This document shows, piece after piece, positions 42,863 to 51,387 of a stretch of DNA of 59,911 bases. Location of the stretch: contig JAEZQR010000221.1 in NCBI GenBank assembly GCA_023413015.1, forward strand, positions 1-59,911. Direction: 5' to 3'. The notes under the pieces were generated by a model that saw nothing but the letters and a program-made list of their open reading frames with translations, made no database searches and was not told where the DNA came from. The translations under genes were made by a program, and so were the position numbers. Positions within the stretch are counted from its first letter, which is position 1. Each line of letters starts with the position of its first letter. The DNA is from Pseudomonadota bacterium. Lineage in GTDB: Bacteria; Pseudomonadota; Alphaproteobacteria; Sphingomonadales; Sphingomonadaceae.

Positions 42863-45274
42863 CTATTCTGCGGCAATTAGCTCGGGGAGCGCAGTCTCTA
42901 CGGGAACGTGCAAACGTTCCTTGATAGGCCGGAAGGCAACGCTCAGTACGGTTTCTTCGGTCGTCCATGGTGGCGGAACGAGCATAAATCCATGCTTTTC
43001 GACACAGCGGTAGAGGCCGTCAGCTACCACCTCGATTCCCTCGAAATAACACTCGGCATTCTGCCGGACTGCCCCGTCCTCGGCGGCATCCTGGGTCAGA
43101 TCGTGTCCGGCAACGAACCAGGCACCTTCAACTTGTACCCACTCATAGAGTGCGCCAAACTTGATGCCGATAGCGTAACGGCCGGCGCCGACCGGAATAT
43201 TCACGACGAAGTAGCCGTCATGCGTCCGATGCGCCTGCACTTCGGCGTCGATCATGGAACCGCCCTCGGCGACGATAATCGGCAAGGTCAGTTTGCGGTC
43301 ATTGAAGTCCGACTGTTGAATGTCGAGCCCAAAGCGCCGAGCTGCCATCGATGTCAGGCTGATCGGCAGCCCCTGTCCGCGCAACTCGGCCGGCAGGTAC
43401 ATGCGGTCGACCCCGTGCACATAGAATATGCCACGCCGCCGCAGTTCCTGTGCCGCATTTTCAGGATCGAACAGACGCACCGAATGACCGGTGCCGAGAT
43501 TCACATCATGCTCGAACTGCGACAGTGCAGCGAGTTCACTATCGGTCGGCAGATACATGAGCCGCGTCAACGCCGCCATTGCAGCATGACGCCACGACTC
43601 CGCCTCCGATGTCGGGCGACGGTAGAACGCTTGGTCAGCCTCGCGCGTGAACCGTACACAAGCATCTTGTATCATCGAGCGGACCACGCTCTGACCGCCC
43701 TTGAGGACATCGTCGGCGTGCTCAGGCGTTCCGTCCTCACCATAGCCGATCACCGAGCCCAAAGGGATCGTGCTGAGCTGCTCGAGGACCGCCACATTGC
43801 GGCACAGCGCGTGCATCGCCCGGGTATCATAGTGCTGATCGTCGATCAGGCCCCGCTTGTCACTTGTCCGCACATCATGCCGGCGCAGTACCAAGTAGCG
43901 GCCGGCCACGGTGACGCCCATCTCGCGGCGGAGCAGCGGCTCGATATAATCCTGCACTGTACCGGCGTAACCCAGGTCCACCAAGACTAGGACGTCGCCG
44001 CGTTCGGCACCCGTCTGCGCCTTTACATGTGCGACCAGCCGGTCCGCCATCTGGCGGGAGCGTGCCAAAATCGTGCGTATCGTCTGTGGTTTCTGCACGA
44101 GTTCAGCAAACTTGGCTTTGCGGCGCTGGCCGATCGGAAGCAACCCGATGATATGCCTGATCTCACGCTCGTTGAGTAGGAGCCGCTTCGCGACCACCTC
44201 CACCGGCGTATAGTCTAACGTCCGTGCGAGGAAGTCACGGACGCTATCTTTATCGACAAACGAAGTTGCAGCTGAGGTGAAGCGGCTGATCTGAACCGTC
44301 GTTGTGGGATGCTCCGTGCCCAACGCATCGAGCACCAGCTTCGGCAGATGGCCGTCGCGTAGCAGGAATACCAAATGCGTCCGACCCGTCGTCGTCGCGG
44401 CGATCGCTTCAGCCTCCGCCTCCAGCCAGCGCGCGAAGCCGTAGAACACCGGCCCCAGCGCTGCGTAGCCGAGCGCCTCGGCCGGTTCTGCCAGTCGTGG
44501 CTGCGCGACCGCCAAAGCCGCACGGTGCGGCTGAAAGGCCGGCTGCACGACACGCACCCCGGGATCGAACATCACGCCTGCTACCGTCTCCAGGCGTAAC
44601 CGTTCGCGCGTTACCTCGTCGAACTGGACGAGATGGAGAGCTGTCACGCCCATATCCGTGGGTGCCGCAAAGTCGGCCCTCGGGTTATCGCCGATGTGTA
44701 GGACGCGGTTCGGTGCAACCTCAAGCTTGCGCAGCACCGGCTCGAATAGGCCGCCTGACTTGGACGTGCCGAATTCGGACGAGCAGAATATCTGATCGAT
44801 AAGCTCGATCACCTCGTCTCCCGCAACTGTGCGGATCAGCTCGGTCAGTTGCGTCTCGCTCAGGTACGTGTCGCTGACGATGACTACCTTCAGCCCACGC
44901 CGCTTGGCGCTGCGCATCAGCTCGACCGCCGGTCGGAAAGCGTAGCAATGCCGCCTCTCAGCCGCCAGCTCGGCCGCTACACCCGCGCTTCTGACCGCCT
45001 CATCGGCATCTGGCATAAGGTCACGATAGATTTCCTCGATCGTCACCTCGTTACTACTGCGTAAAACCCGGGAGTAGGTGCGCGCAATAAGCTCGGCGAA
45101 TGTACGCTGGTGGGGATCCACGCCCGGCAGCCCCAGATCGGCGAACACGTCCTTAGGGGCGTTCACGTTGCGCCAGATCAGCGTGTCGAAGCAGTCCAGC
45201 GACAGAACGTCGACGTCGAAGCTCCTGTCCTCGAGAAGGGTCGCGAGCTCATGCGGGTAAACGGCGTCGGTCAC
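42863..45274 (-). CDS. Large HAD-superfamily protein (COG5610-like)
   Basis: An 803-residue protein. The N-terminal 250 residues are a HAD phosphatase: motif I SLDCFDTL (D27, T31), motif II VIVSDTYLS, motif III lysine in FGTSKSGG and motif IV LHIGDNPRADFAAP. The remainder is unusual; FLLRDGHLPKLVLDALG at about 300 repeats a pattern of COG5610 hydrolases found in polysaccharide loci. The last 250 residues have no motif I know. Active-site residues are all present, so it should be a working phosphatase or phosphotransferase. Base composition is less GC-rich than the flanks, as in the whole locus. Confidence 0.8.
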   Translation of the reverse strand: MTDAVYPHELATLLEDRSFDVDVLSLDCFDTLIWRNVNAPKDVFADLGLPGVDPHQRTFAELIARTYSRVLRSSNEVTIEEIYRDLMPDADEAVRSAGVAAELAAERRHCYAFRPAVELMRSAKRRGLKVVIVSDTYLSETQLTELIRTVAGDEVIELIDQIFCSSEFGTSKSGGLFEPVLRKLEVAPNRVLHIGDNPRADFAAPTDMGVTALHLVQFDEVTRERLRLETVAGVMFDPGVRVVQPAFQPHRAALAVAQPRLAEPAEALGYAALGPVFYGFARWLEAEAEAIAATTTGRTHLVFLLRDGHLPKLVLDALGTEHPTTTVQISRFTSAATSFVDKDSVRDFLARTLDYTPVEVVAKRLLLNEREIRHIIGLLPIGQRRKAKFAELVQKPQTIRTILARSRQMADRLVAHVKAQTGAERGDVLVLVDLGYAGTVQDYIEPLLRREMGVTVAGRYLVLRRHDVRTSDKRGLIDDQHYDTRAMHALCRNVAVLEQLSTIPLGSVIGYGEDGTPEHADDVLKGGQSVVRSMIQDACVRFTREADQAFYRRPTSEAESWRHAAMAALTRLMYLPTDSELAALSQFEHDVNLGTGHSVRLFDPENAAQELRRRGIFYVHGVDRMYLPAELRGQGLPISLTSMAARRFGLDIQQSDFNDRKLTLPIIVAEGGSMIDAEVQAHRTHDGYFVVNIPVGAGRYAIGIKFGALYEWVQVEGAWFVAGHDLTQDAAEDGAVRQNAECYFEGIEVVADGLYRCVEKHGFMLVPPPWTTEETVLSVAFRPIKERLHVPVETALPELIAAE

Positions 45275-45385
45275 GGGCGGGCCTTCGGCTAGCGCTGCAG
45301 GATGGCCCGGCCATGCGTTCGCGCATCCGCCGTGCCACTCCCCTGAGTTAACGGAGGCGCCCGCCGATGCTTAAGGCGCCCGGCC

Positions 45386-45410
45386 TAGCGCCCGCCCCTC
45401 CCGGGCGCTA
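45386..45410 (+). promoter_or_regulatory. Hairpin just upstream of cysS
   Basis: TAGCGCCCG (45386-45394) pairs perfectly with CGGGCGCTA (45402-45410), loop 7 nt, immediately before AAGGGG (45410-45415), the cysS ribosome site. It may be an end signal of the divergent region or affect cysS translation. No T-run follows. Confidence 0.4.
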
Positions 45411-45420
45411 AGGGGCGCGC

Positions 45421-46755
45421 ATGGACCTTCACCTGCACAATACGCTGACGCGCGCGAAAGAGCGCTTCGTTCCCGCCGATCCGAGCCGGGTGACGATGTA
45501 TGTGTGCGGTCCCACCGTTTACAATCGCGCGCACATCGGCAATGCGCGGCCCGCCGTCGTCTTCGACGTGCTCGCCCGCCTGCTCCGCCACGTCTACGGC
45601 GAGGGCCACGTCGTCTATGCGCGCAACATCACCGACATCGAGGACAAGATCATCGCCGCCGCTGCCAGCGAAGGCGTGCCGATCGAGACGATCACCTCCC
45701 GCTTCGAGCGGCATTATCTCGACGACATGGGGGCGCTCGGCGTCATCCCGCCCGACATCGCGCCGCACGCCACTGCCCATGTGCCGCAGATGATCGCGAT
45801 GATCGAGCGACTGATCGCGGCCGGCCACGCCTACGAGGCCGAAGGCCATGTGCTGTTCGATGTGCCGAGCTGGCCCGAGTATGGCCGTCTGTCGAAGCGC
45901 CCGATGGACGAGATGATCGCCGGCGCCCGCGTCGAAGTCGCGCCGTACAAGAAGAGCCCCGCCGACTTCGTCCTGTGGAAGCCGAGCACCGGCGACCAGC
46001 CTGGTTGGGACTCGCCTTGGGGCCGCGGCCGCCCCGGCTGGCACATCGAATGCTCGGCGATGATCGAGGCGCATCTCGGGCAGACGATCGACATCCACGC
46101 CGGCGGCATCGACCTCCAGTTCCCACACCACGAGAACGAGGGCGCGCAGTCCGCCTGCTCGCACGGCGGCGCGGCGCTCGCGCGCTACTGGCTTCACAAC
46201 GGCTTCCTGTCGATGGACTCGACCAAGATGTCGAAGTCGCTCGGCAACGTCGTCACCGTCGACCAGCTGCTGGCGCAAGGCCACAAGGGCGAGGTCCTCC
46301 GCCTCGCGCTGCTCTCCGCCCACTACCGCCAGCCGCTCGACTGGACCGAGGCGCTGATCGAGCAGTCGAAGGCGACGCTCGACCGCTGGTACGACCTGCT
46401 CCGCAACGTGCCGGCCGGCGACGCCGAGGCTGCCCCGAAGGTGCTGGCCGCGCTGGCCGACGACCTCAACACGCCGCGCGCGCTCGCTGCCCTGTCGGCG
46501 CTGCACGGCGCCAAGGATGCCGCGCGCCTCAAGGCGTCGGCCGCGCTGCTCGGCCTGCTGCAGGACGATCCCAACGCCTGGTTCACCGCCGGCACCGATG
46601 TCGACCCCGCCTGGATCGAGGCGCAGATCGCCGCCCGCCGCGAGGCGCGCGCCGCGAAGAACTTCGCCGAAGCCGACCGCATCCGTCAGGAACTCACCGA
46701 CGCCGGCATCGTGCTGGAGGACGGCCCCACTGGTACGACCTGGAAGCGCGCCTAG
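45421..46755 (+). CDS. cysS: Cysteinyl-tRNA synthetase
   Basis: A 444-residue class I synthetase. The zinc-site opening YVCGPTVY, the HIGH equivalent AHIGNARP, WHIECSAM, HHENEGAQS and the KMSKS loop STKMSKSLGN are all found in order. Normal length is about 460. It charges tRNA-Cys. It is divergent from the HAD gene, and marks the return of high-GC housekeeping sequence. A leader hairpin sits directly before its ribosome site. Confidence 0.96.
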   Translation: MDLHLHNTLTRAKERFVPADPSRVTMYVCGPTVYNRAHIGNARPAVVFDVLARLLRHVYGEGHVVYARNITDIEDKIIAAAASEGVPIETITSRFERHYLDDMGALGVIPPDIAPHATAHVPQMIAMIERLIAAGHAYEAEGHVLFDVPSWPEYGRLSKRPMDEMIAGARVEVAPYKKSPADFVLWKPSTGDQPGWDSPWGRGRPGWHIECSAMIEAHLGQTIDIHAGGIDLQFPHHENEGAQSACSHGGAALARYWLHNGFLSMDSTKMSKSLGNVVTVDQLLAQGHKGEVLRLALLSAHYRQPLDWTEALIEQSKATLDRWYDLLRNVPAGDAEAAPKVLAALADDLNTPRALAALSALHGAKDAARLKASAALLGLLQDDPNAWFTAGTDVDPAWIEAQIAARREARAAKNFAEADRIRQELTDAGIVLEDGPTGTTWKRA

Positions 46756-46824
46756 ATGTCTTTCCGCCGCGGGGGGTGACGCACCGGGTTGGGCCTGCCC
46801 GTTCGGAGTGCTAGATCAGCAAAC

Positions 46825-47268
46825 GTGTCCGACACCCTCTACAACACGCACATCCTGCGCCTCGCGGCTTCGATCCCACACCAGGCGCGGCTGGAGGCCC
46901 CGCAGGCGAGCGTGCAGCGCGTGAGCCCGATCTGCGGCAGCCGGGTGACGGTCGATCTCGACCTTGATGCGGCCGGTCGCGTCGCCCGCTTCGGGCAGGA
47001 GGTGCGCGCCTGCGCGCTCGGCCAGGCCTCCGCCGCCATCCTCGGCGCGCAGGTGATCGGCCGGACCCCGCTTGAGCTCGCCCAGGCCCGCGACGCGCTT
47101 GCCGCCTTCCTGAAGGGTGAGGCGGAAACGCCCGGCGGCTGGCCCGGGCTCGACGTGCTCGCGCCGGCGCGGCCGCACAAGGGCCGCCACGGCTCGATCC
47201 TGCTCGCCTTCCAGGCGGCCGCCGACGCCGCGGCAGCGGCGGCGAGCGACGTGGCGGCCGCCTCCTAG
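46825..47268 (+). CDS. NifU-N/IscU-like iron-sulfur scaffold family protein
   Basis: A 147-residue protein of the NifU_N fold. The first cysteine is C37 in SPICGS and the second C64 in RACALGQAS. The third ligand position, usually cysteine in R-x-x-C, is H123 (KGRHGS), and the active Asp after the first Cys is Ser. As I recall, alphaproteobacterial members of this group share KxRHxS, so this is a family trait, not decay. Cluster building would differ from IscU, if it occurs. The start is GTG with no good ribosome site. The next gene begins one base after the stop. Confidence 0.82.
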   Translation: MSDTLYNTHILRLAASIPHQARLEAPQASVQRVSPICGSRVTVDLDLDAAGRVARFGQEVRACALGQASAAILGAQVIGRTPLELAQARDALAAFLKGEAETPGGWPGLDVLAPARPHKGRHGSILLAFQAAADAAAAAASDVAAAS

Positions 47269-49077
47269 ATGACCGCCGCGCACGAGCCGACGCTGCTCCG
47301 GGACGCGGTGGTCTATCTCGCCGCCGCGGTGGTCGCCGTGCCGCTCTTCTACCGCCTCAAGCTCGGCGCGGTGCTCGGCTATCTCGCCGCCGGCATCGCG
47401 ATCGGACCGCACCTCCTCGGCCTCGTCGCCAACCCGGAGTCGACGCTCGCCTTCGCCGAGTTCGGCATCGTGCTCCTGCTGTTCGTGATCGGGCTCGAGC
47501 TGCGGCCTGCGCGCCTCTGGCAACTGCGCGGCGACATCTTCGGCCTGGGGTTCCTGCAGGTCATGACCTGCGGCCTGGCGCTGACCGGCGTCGTGCTCGC
47601 GCTCACCAACTTCACCTGGCAGGCCGCGCTCGTCGTCGGCCTGCCGCTCGCGCTGTCCTCGACCGCGCTCGTCATCCAGCTCCTCGAGGAGCGCGGCGAG
47701 CTCAGCACGCCGATGGGCGAGCGCAGCTTCTCGATGCTGCTGTTCCAGGACCTCGCAATCGTACCGCTGCTGACGATCGTCGCGGCCCTGAGCCGCGTGC
47801 CCGATCCGAATGCCGCTCCCGGCTGGCTGCAGGTGCTCTACACGGTCGGTGCCATCACCGGCCTCGCGCTCGCCGGCCGTTATCTCCTGAACCCGCTGTT
47901 CCGCATCATCGGCGAGCTGGGCGCGCGCGAGGCGTTCGTCATCGCGGCGCTGTTCACGGTGCTCGGCGCCGCCTTCGTCATGGCGAGCCTCGGCCTGTCG
48001 ATGGCGCTCGGCGCCTTCGTCGCGGGCGTGATGCTCGCCGATTCGAACTACCGGCATGAACTCGAAGCGGACATCGAGCCGTTCCGCGGCCTGCTCCTCG
48101 GCCTGTTCTTCATCTCGGTCGGCATGACGCTCGACCTCGGCGTGCTTCTGGACCGAGCCGAGCTCATCCTCGGCCTCGCGATCGCCGTGATGGCGACGAA
48201 GACCGCGCTCATCGCGCTTCTCGCCCGCCTGTTCGGCTCGCCGCTCAGAAGCGCGCTGCCGATGGGGCTGCTGCTGGCCCAGGGCGGCGAGTTCGGTTTC
48301 GTGCTGTTCGGCGCCGCCGAGCGCGGCCTCCTCATCTCGCCCGCCGCCGCCAGCCTGTTCAGCGCGGTGGTCACCATATCGATGGCGCTCACGCCGATTC
48401 TCGTCCGGCTCGCGAGTGTCCTGCCGGTCAGCGAGCGCGAGGTGACGCTCGACGGTCCGCGCGGCACGGACGCTGCGCGCAACGCGATCATCGTCGGCTA
48501 CGGCCGCTTCGGCCAGGCGGTCGGCCAGATGCTGACGGGCCGCGGCATCGGCGTCACGCTGATCGACGTGAAGCCCGCGCAGATCGAGCTGACGGGCCGC
48601 TTCGGCGCCAAGGTCTATTATGGCGACGGCCGCCGCGTCGACGTGCTGCGCGCCGCCGGCGCCGAGCACGCCGACATCATCGTCTTCGCCGCCGATGGCG
48701 GCTGGCTCGTTGCCGACACGCTCGAGCCGATCCGTGCCGCCTTCCCCCAGGCGAAGATCCTCGCCCGCGCCTATGATCGCCGCCACTGGCTCGAGCTTAC
48801 CCGGGCGGATGTCGAGGTGGTGGTGCGCGAGGTCTTCGATTCGGCGGTGCGCATGGGGCGCGAGGCGCTGCGCGCGCTGGGCACCGACGAAGAGACGATC
48901 GACGCGATCGAAGAAGAGTATCGCCGTCTCGATGCCGAACGGCTATCGGTCCAGCTTTGCAGCGGCGACTTGATGGCGGGCCGCGATCTCGTCTACCCGC
49001 CGCGCCGGACCATCAACGACGCGGTCGGTGAAATTCCGTTCGCCGACAATGAGAGCGAGGTACCTTCCAGTGCGTGA
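47269..49077 (+). CDS. Monovalent cation:proton antiporter, CPA2 (KefB/C type)
   Basis: A 602-residue transporter: about 12 helices in 1-390 (FYRLKLGAVLGYLAAGIAIG, GIVLLLFVIGLELRPARLW) and a cytosolic TrkA-N domain with NAIIVGYGRFGQAVGQML (NAD-binding G-x-G-x-x-G). KefB/C export K+ in exchange for H+ and are gated by glutathione adducts. It starts one base after the previous stop and its end overlaps the mmsA start by eight bases, though the three genes have unrelated jobs. Confidence 0.91.
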   Translation: MTAAHEPTLLRDAVVYLAAAVVAVPLFYRLKLGAVLGYLAAGIAIGPHLLGLVANPESTLAFAEFGIVLLLFVIGLELRPARLWQLRGDIFGLGFLQVMTCGLALTGVVLALTNFTWQAALVVGLPLALSSTALVIQLLEERGELSTPMGERSFSMLLFQDLAIVPLLTIVAALSRVPDPNAAPGWLQVLYTVGAITGLALAGRYLLNPLFRIIGELGAREAFVIAALFTVLGAAFVMASLGLSMALGAFVAGVMLADSNYRHELEADIEPFRGLLLGLFFISVGMTLDLGVLLDRAELILGLAIAVMATKTALIALLARLFGSPLRSALPMGLLLAQGGEFGFVLFGAAERGLLISPAAASLFSAVVTISMALTPILVRLASVLPVSEREVTLDGPRGTDAARNAIIVGYGRFGQAVGQMLTGRGIGVTLIDVKPAQIELTGRFGAKVYYGDGRRVDVLRAAGAEHADIIVFAADGGWLVADTLEPIRAAFPQAKILARAYDRRHWLELTRADVEVVVREVFDSAVRMGREALRALGTDEETIDAIEEEYRRLDAERLSVQLCSGDLMAGRDLVYPPRRTINDAVGEIPFADNESEVPSSA

Positions 49078-50569
49078 CATCCAGCATTTCATCGCCGGCA
49101 AGGCACAGGCTTCGTCCTCGGGACGCTTCGGCGACGTATTCGATCCCAATACGGGCCGCGTGCAGGCCCGCGTCGGCCTCGGCACCGCGGACGAGCTGAA
49201 CAGCGCGGTCGAGATCGCCGCCGCCGCGCAGCCCGCCTGGGCCGCGGTCAACCCGCAGCGCCGCGCCCGCGTGATGTTCGAGTTCAAACGCCTGCTCGAA
49301 GCCAATATGGACGAGCTCGCGCACCTGCTCTCCTCCGAGCATGGCAAGGTGATCGCCGATGCGCGCGGCGATGTGCAGCGCGGCCTCGAGGTGATCGAGT
49401 TCGCCTGCGGCGTCCCGCATCTGCTGAAAGGCGAGTACACGCAGGGCGCGGGCCCCGGCATCGACGTCTATTCGATGCGCCAGCCCTTGGGCGTCGTCGC
49501 CGGCATCACGCCGTTCAACTTCCCGGCGATGATCCCGATGTGGATGTTCGGCGTGGCGATCGCCTGCGGCAACGCCTTCATCCTGAAGCCGTCGGAGCGC
49601 GACCCGTCGGTGCCGGTGCGCCTCGCCGAGCTGATGCTCGAGGCCGGCCTGCCGGAAGGCGTCCTCAACGTCGTCCAGGGCGACAAGGAAGTCGTCGACG
49701 CCATCCTCGACAATCCGACGATCAAGGCGGTGAGCTTCGTCGGCTCGTCCGACATCGCCCACTATGTCTACCAGCGCGGCGTCGCCGCGGGTAAGCGCGT
49801 CCAGGCGATGGGCGGCGCCAAGAACCACGGCATCGTGCTGCCCGACGCCGATCTCGACCAGACGGTCGCCGACCTCGTCGGTGCCGCCTTCGGCTCGGCC
49901 GGCGAGCGCTGCATGGCGCTTCCCGTCGTCGTGCCGGTCGGCGACAAGACCGCGCAGGCGCTCAAGGACCGCTTGCTCCCCGAGATCGAGAAGCTTCGCG
50001 TCGGCGTCTCGACCGACAAGGACGCGCACTACGGCCCGGTCGTCACCGCCGCGCACAAGGCGCGGATCGAGAGCTACATCGAGATGGGCGTGCGCGAAGG
50101 CGCCGAGCTCGTCGTCGACGGCCGCGGCTTCAAGCTCCAGGGCCATGAGGAAGGCTTCTTCGTCGGCCCGACGCTGTTCGACCATGTGAAGCCGACGATG
50201 CAGTCCTACCAGGAAGAGATCTTCGGTCCCGTCCTTCAGATGGTACGCGCCGACAACTTCGAGGACGCACTCGCGCTGCCGACGAAGCACCAGTACGGCA
50301 ACGGCGTCGCGATCTTCACGCGCAACGGCGCGGCCGCCCGCGAGTTCGCCGCGAACGTCGAGGTCGGAATGGTCGGCATCAACGTGCCGATCCCGGTGCC
50401 CGTCGCCTATCATACCTTCGGCGGCTGGAAGCGCTCGGCGTTCGGCGACACCAACCAGCACGGCGAGGAAGGCATCCGCTTCTTCACGAAGATCAAGACG
50501 GTGACGCAGCGCTGGCCCGCTGGCGGCCCGGTGACCGACAGCGCCTTCGTCATCCCGACGATGAAATAG
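49070..50569 (+). CDS. mmsA: Methylmalonate-semialdehyde dehydrogenase (acylating)
   Basis: A 499-residue CoA-dependent aldehyde dehydrogenase. PFNFPAMIPMWMFGVAIACG, FVGSSDIAHYVY and the catalytic-cysteine segment GSAGERCMALPVVV define MmsA. It turns methylmalonate semialdehyde into propionyl-CoA in valine (and inositol) catabolism. The GTG at 49070, which overlaps the antiporter end, gives the normal family length of about 500; an ATG at 49028 would add 14 residues. An isobutyryl-CoA dehydrogenase gene lies 2.3 kb on. Confidence 0.95.
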   Translation: MRDIQHFIAGKAQASSSGRFGDVFDPNTGRVQARVGLGTADELNSAVEIAAAAQPAWAAVNPQRRARVMFEFKRLLEANMDELAHLLSSEHGKVIADARGDVQRGLEVIEFACGVPHLLKGEYTQGAGPGIDVYSMRQPLGVVAGITPFNFPAMIPMWMFGVAIACGNAFILKPSERDPSVPVRLAELMLEAGLPEGVLNVVQGDKEVVDAILDNPTIKAVSFVGSSDIAHYVYQRGVAAGKRVQAMGGAKNHGIVLPDADLDQTVADLVGAAFGSAGERCMALPVVVPVGDKTAQALKDRLLPEIEKLRVGVSTDKDAHYGPVVTAAHKARIESYIEMGVREGAELVVDGRGFKLQGHEEGFFVGPTLFDHVKPTMQSYQEEIFGPVLQMVRADNFEDALALPTKHQYGNGVAIFTRNGAAAREFAANVEVGMVGINVPIPVPVAYHTFGGWKRSAFGDTNQHGEEGIRFFTKIKTVTQRWPAGGPVTDSAFVIPTMK

Positions 50570-50570
50570 C

Positions 50571-50750
50571 ATGGCCGAAGGCTTCGTCCGTCACCGCCAG
50601 CCCTGGACCGCCGACGAGCTCGACAAGCTCCGGCGGTTCGCCGCCAAGGGGATGGCGCTGAAGGCCATCGCCAAGGCGCTGACCCGCAGCGAGGAATCGG
50701 TGAAGGACCGCGCCAAGCTTGACGGCCTGAAGATCAGCAAATTGCGGTAG
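50571..50750 (+). CDS. Small basic helix-turn-helix-like protein
   Basis: A 59-residue protein directly after mmsA (one base gap). It starts MAEGFVRHRQPWTADELDKL, which resembles the SANT/homeodomain-like W-x3-E-x2-K-L pattern, and continues with a second helix AIAKALTRSEESVKDRAK that looks like the recognition helix. It probably binds DNA. Such short proteins are common next to dehydrogenase genes in sphingomonads, but function is unknown. Codon usage is as in neighbours. Confidence 0.72.
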   Translation: MAEGFVRHRQPWTADELDKLRRFAAKGMALKAIAKALTRSEESVKDRAKLDGLKISKLR

Positions 50751-50773
50751 CGAAACCGCCCGAAGAGGACCGA

Positions 50774-51037
50774 ATGACCGACACACCTCCCGATCGCCTG
50801 TCCACCAATCCCAAGAACCCGCACTGCGATCCCGCGCTGCTCGAGCGCGGCGTCGGCATCCGCTTCAACGGGGTCGAGAAGACCAACGTCGAGGAATATT
50901 GCGTCAGCGAGGGCTGGATCCGCGTGGCGGCCGGCGCCAGCCGTGACCGCTTCGGCAACCCGATGACGATCAAGCTCAAGGGCAAGGTCGAACCCTATTT
51001 CCGCGACACCGCCGCGGAAGCCGAGGCCGGCGAATAA
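50774..51037 (+). CDS. DUF3297 family protein
   Basis: An 87-residue protein with LSTNPKNPHCDPALLERGVG, EKTNVEEYCVSEGWIRV and KLKGKVEPYF, the conserved DUF3297 pattern. This family is often misnamed glutathione peroxidase, but no peroxidase motif is present. Function is unknown. A hairpin and a second terminator-like stem follow. Confidence 0.9.
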   Translation: MTDTPPDRLSTNPKNPHCDPALLERGVGIRFNGVEKTNVEEYCVSEGWIRVAAGASRDRFGNPMTIKLKGKVEPYFRDTAAEAEAGE

Positions 51038-51047
51038 TCCGGGCTCA

Positions 51048-51067
51048 GGGCCGCCATCCGGCGGCCC
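51048..51067 (+). terminator. Hairpin after the DUF3297 gene
   Basis: GGGCCGCC (51048-51055) pairs perfectly with GGCGGCCC (51060-51067) around ATCC, 10 nt after the stop. The following GGCTTGCTTCC has few Ts. A probable terminator or 3'-end stem. Confidence 0.5.
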
Positions 51068-51080
51068 GGCTTGCTTCCAG

Positions 51081-51120
51081 AACCGCCCGTGGAGCCGTTT
51101 GGCGACGCGGGCGGTTTATC
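51081..51120 (+). terminator. Second terminator-like stem
   Basis: AACCGCCCG (51081-51089) pairs with CGGGCGGTT (51108-51116), with an 18-nt loop, followed by TATCGTTG. The 3' side, a GC stem ending in T-rich sequence, looks like an intrinsic terminator. It lies before the small gene at 51157. Confidence 0.55.
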
Positions 51121-51156
51121 GTTGTGTGACGAAAACATGACAACGAGAGGTGAGCC

Positions 51157-51387
51157 TTGTTCAAGACCCTCGGCTATCTGACCTCCACGATCAGCGTGCT
51201 GCTTCTGGCGATCGTATCCTGGGACTCGGCCAAGACCGACGATCTGCTGCGCAACTGCCTGATCGTCGGCGCCGCCGCCTCGGTGCTCGGCATGTTCTTC
51301 CGCTGGCTCTCGTTCCGCCTCGACGAGAAGCCCCACTCAGATCGAGCGGCGGACGTCCGCCATGCGCGCGTCGATCCGCGCGGCTGA
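51157..51387 (+). CDS. Small membrane protein
   Basis: A 76-residue protein starting with TTG (GAGAGG at 51145-51150, 6 nt upstream). It has two likely helices: LTSTISVLLLAIVSWDS and CLIVGAAASVLGMFFRWLSF, with a basic C-terminal tail. The last 51 bases overlap the convergent kinase-like gene, so the tail could be fortuitous. No family recognised. Confidence 0.6.
   Translation: MFKTLGYLTSTISVLLLAIVSWDSAKTDDLLRNCLIVGAAASVLGMFFRWLSFRLDEKPHSDRAADVRHARVDPRG

Noticed and set aside
46816..48786. 656-codon minus-strand frame over the antiporter
   Set aside because: Extremely charged, repetitive translation without any domain; the antiporter is unambiguous.
50774..51037. Naming the DUF3297 gene a glutathione peroxidase
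   Set aside because: No selenocysteine or cysteine peroxidase motif; the label is a known misannotation of this family.
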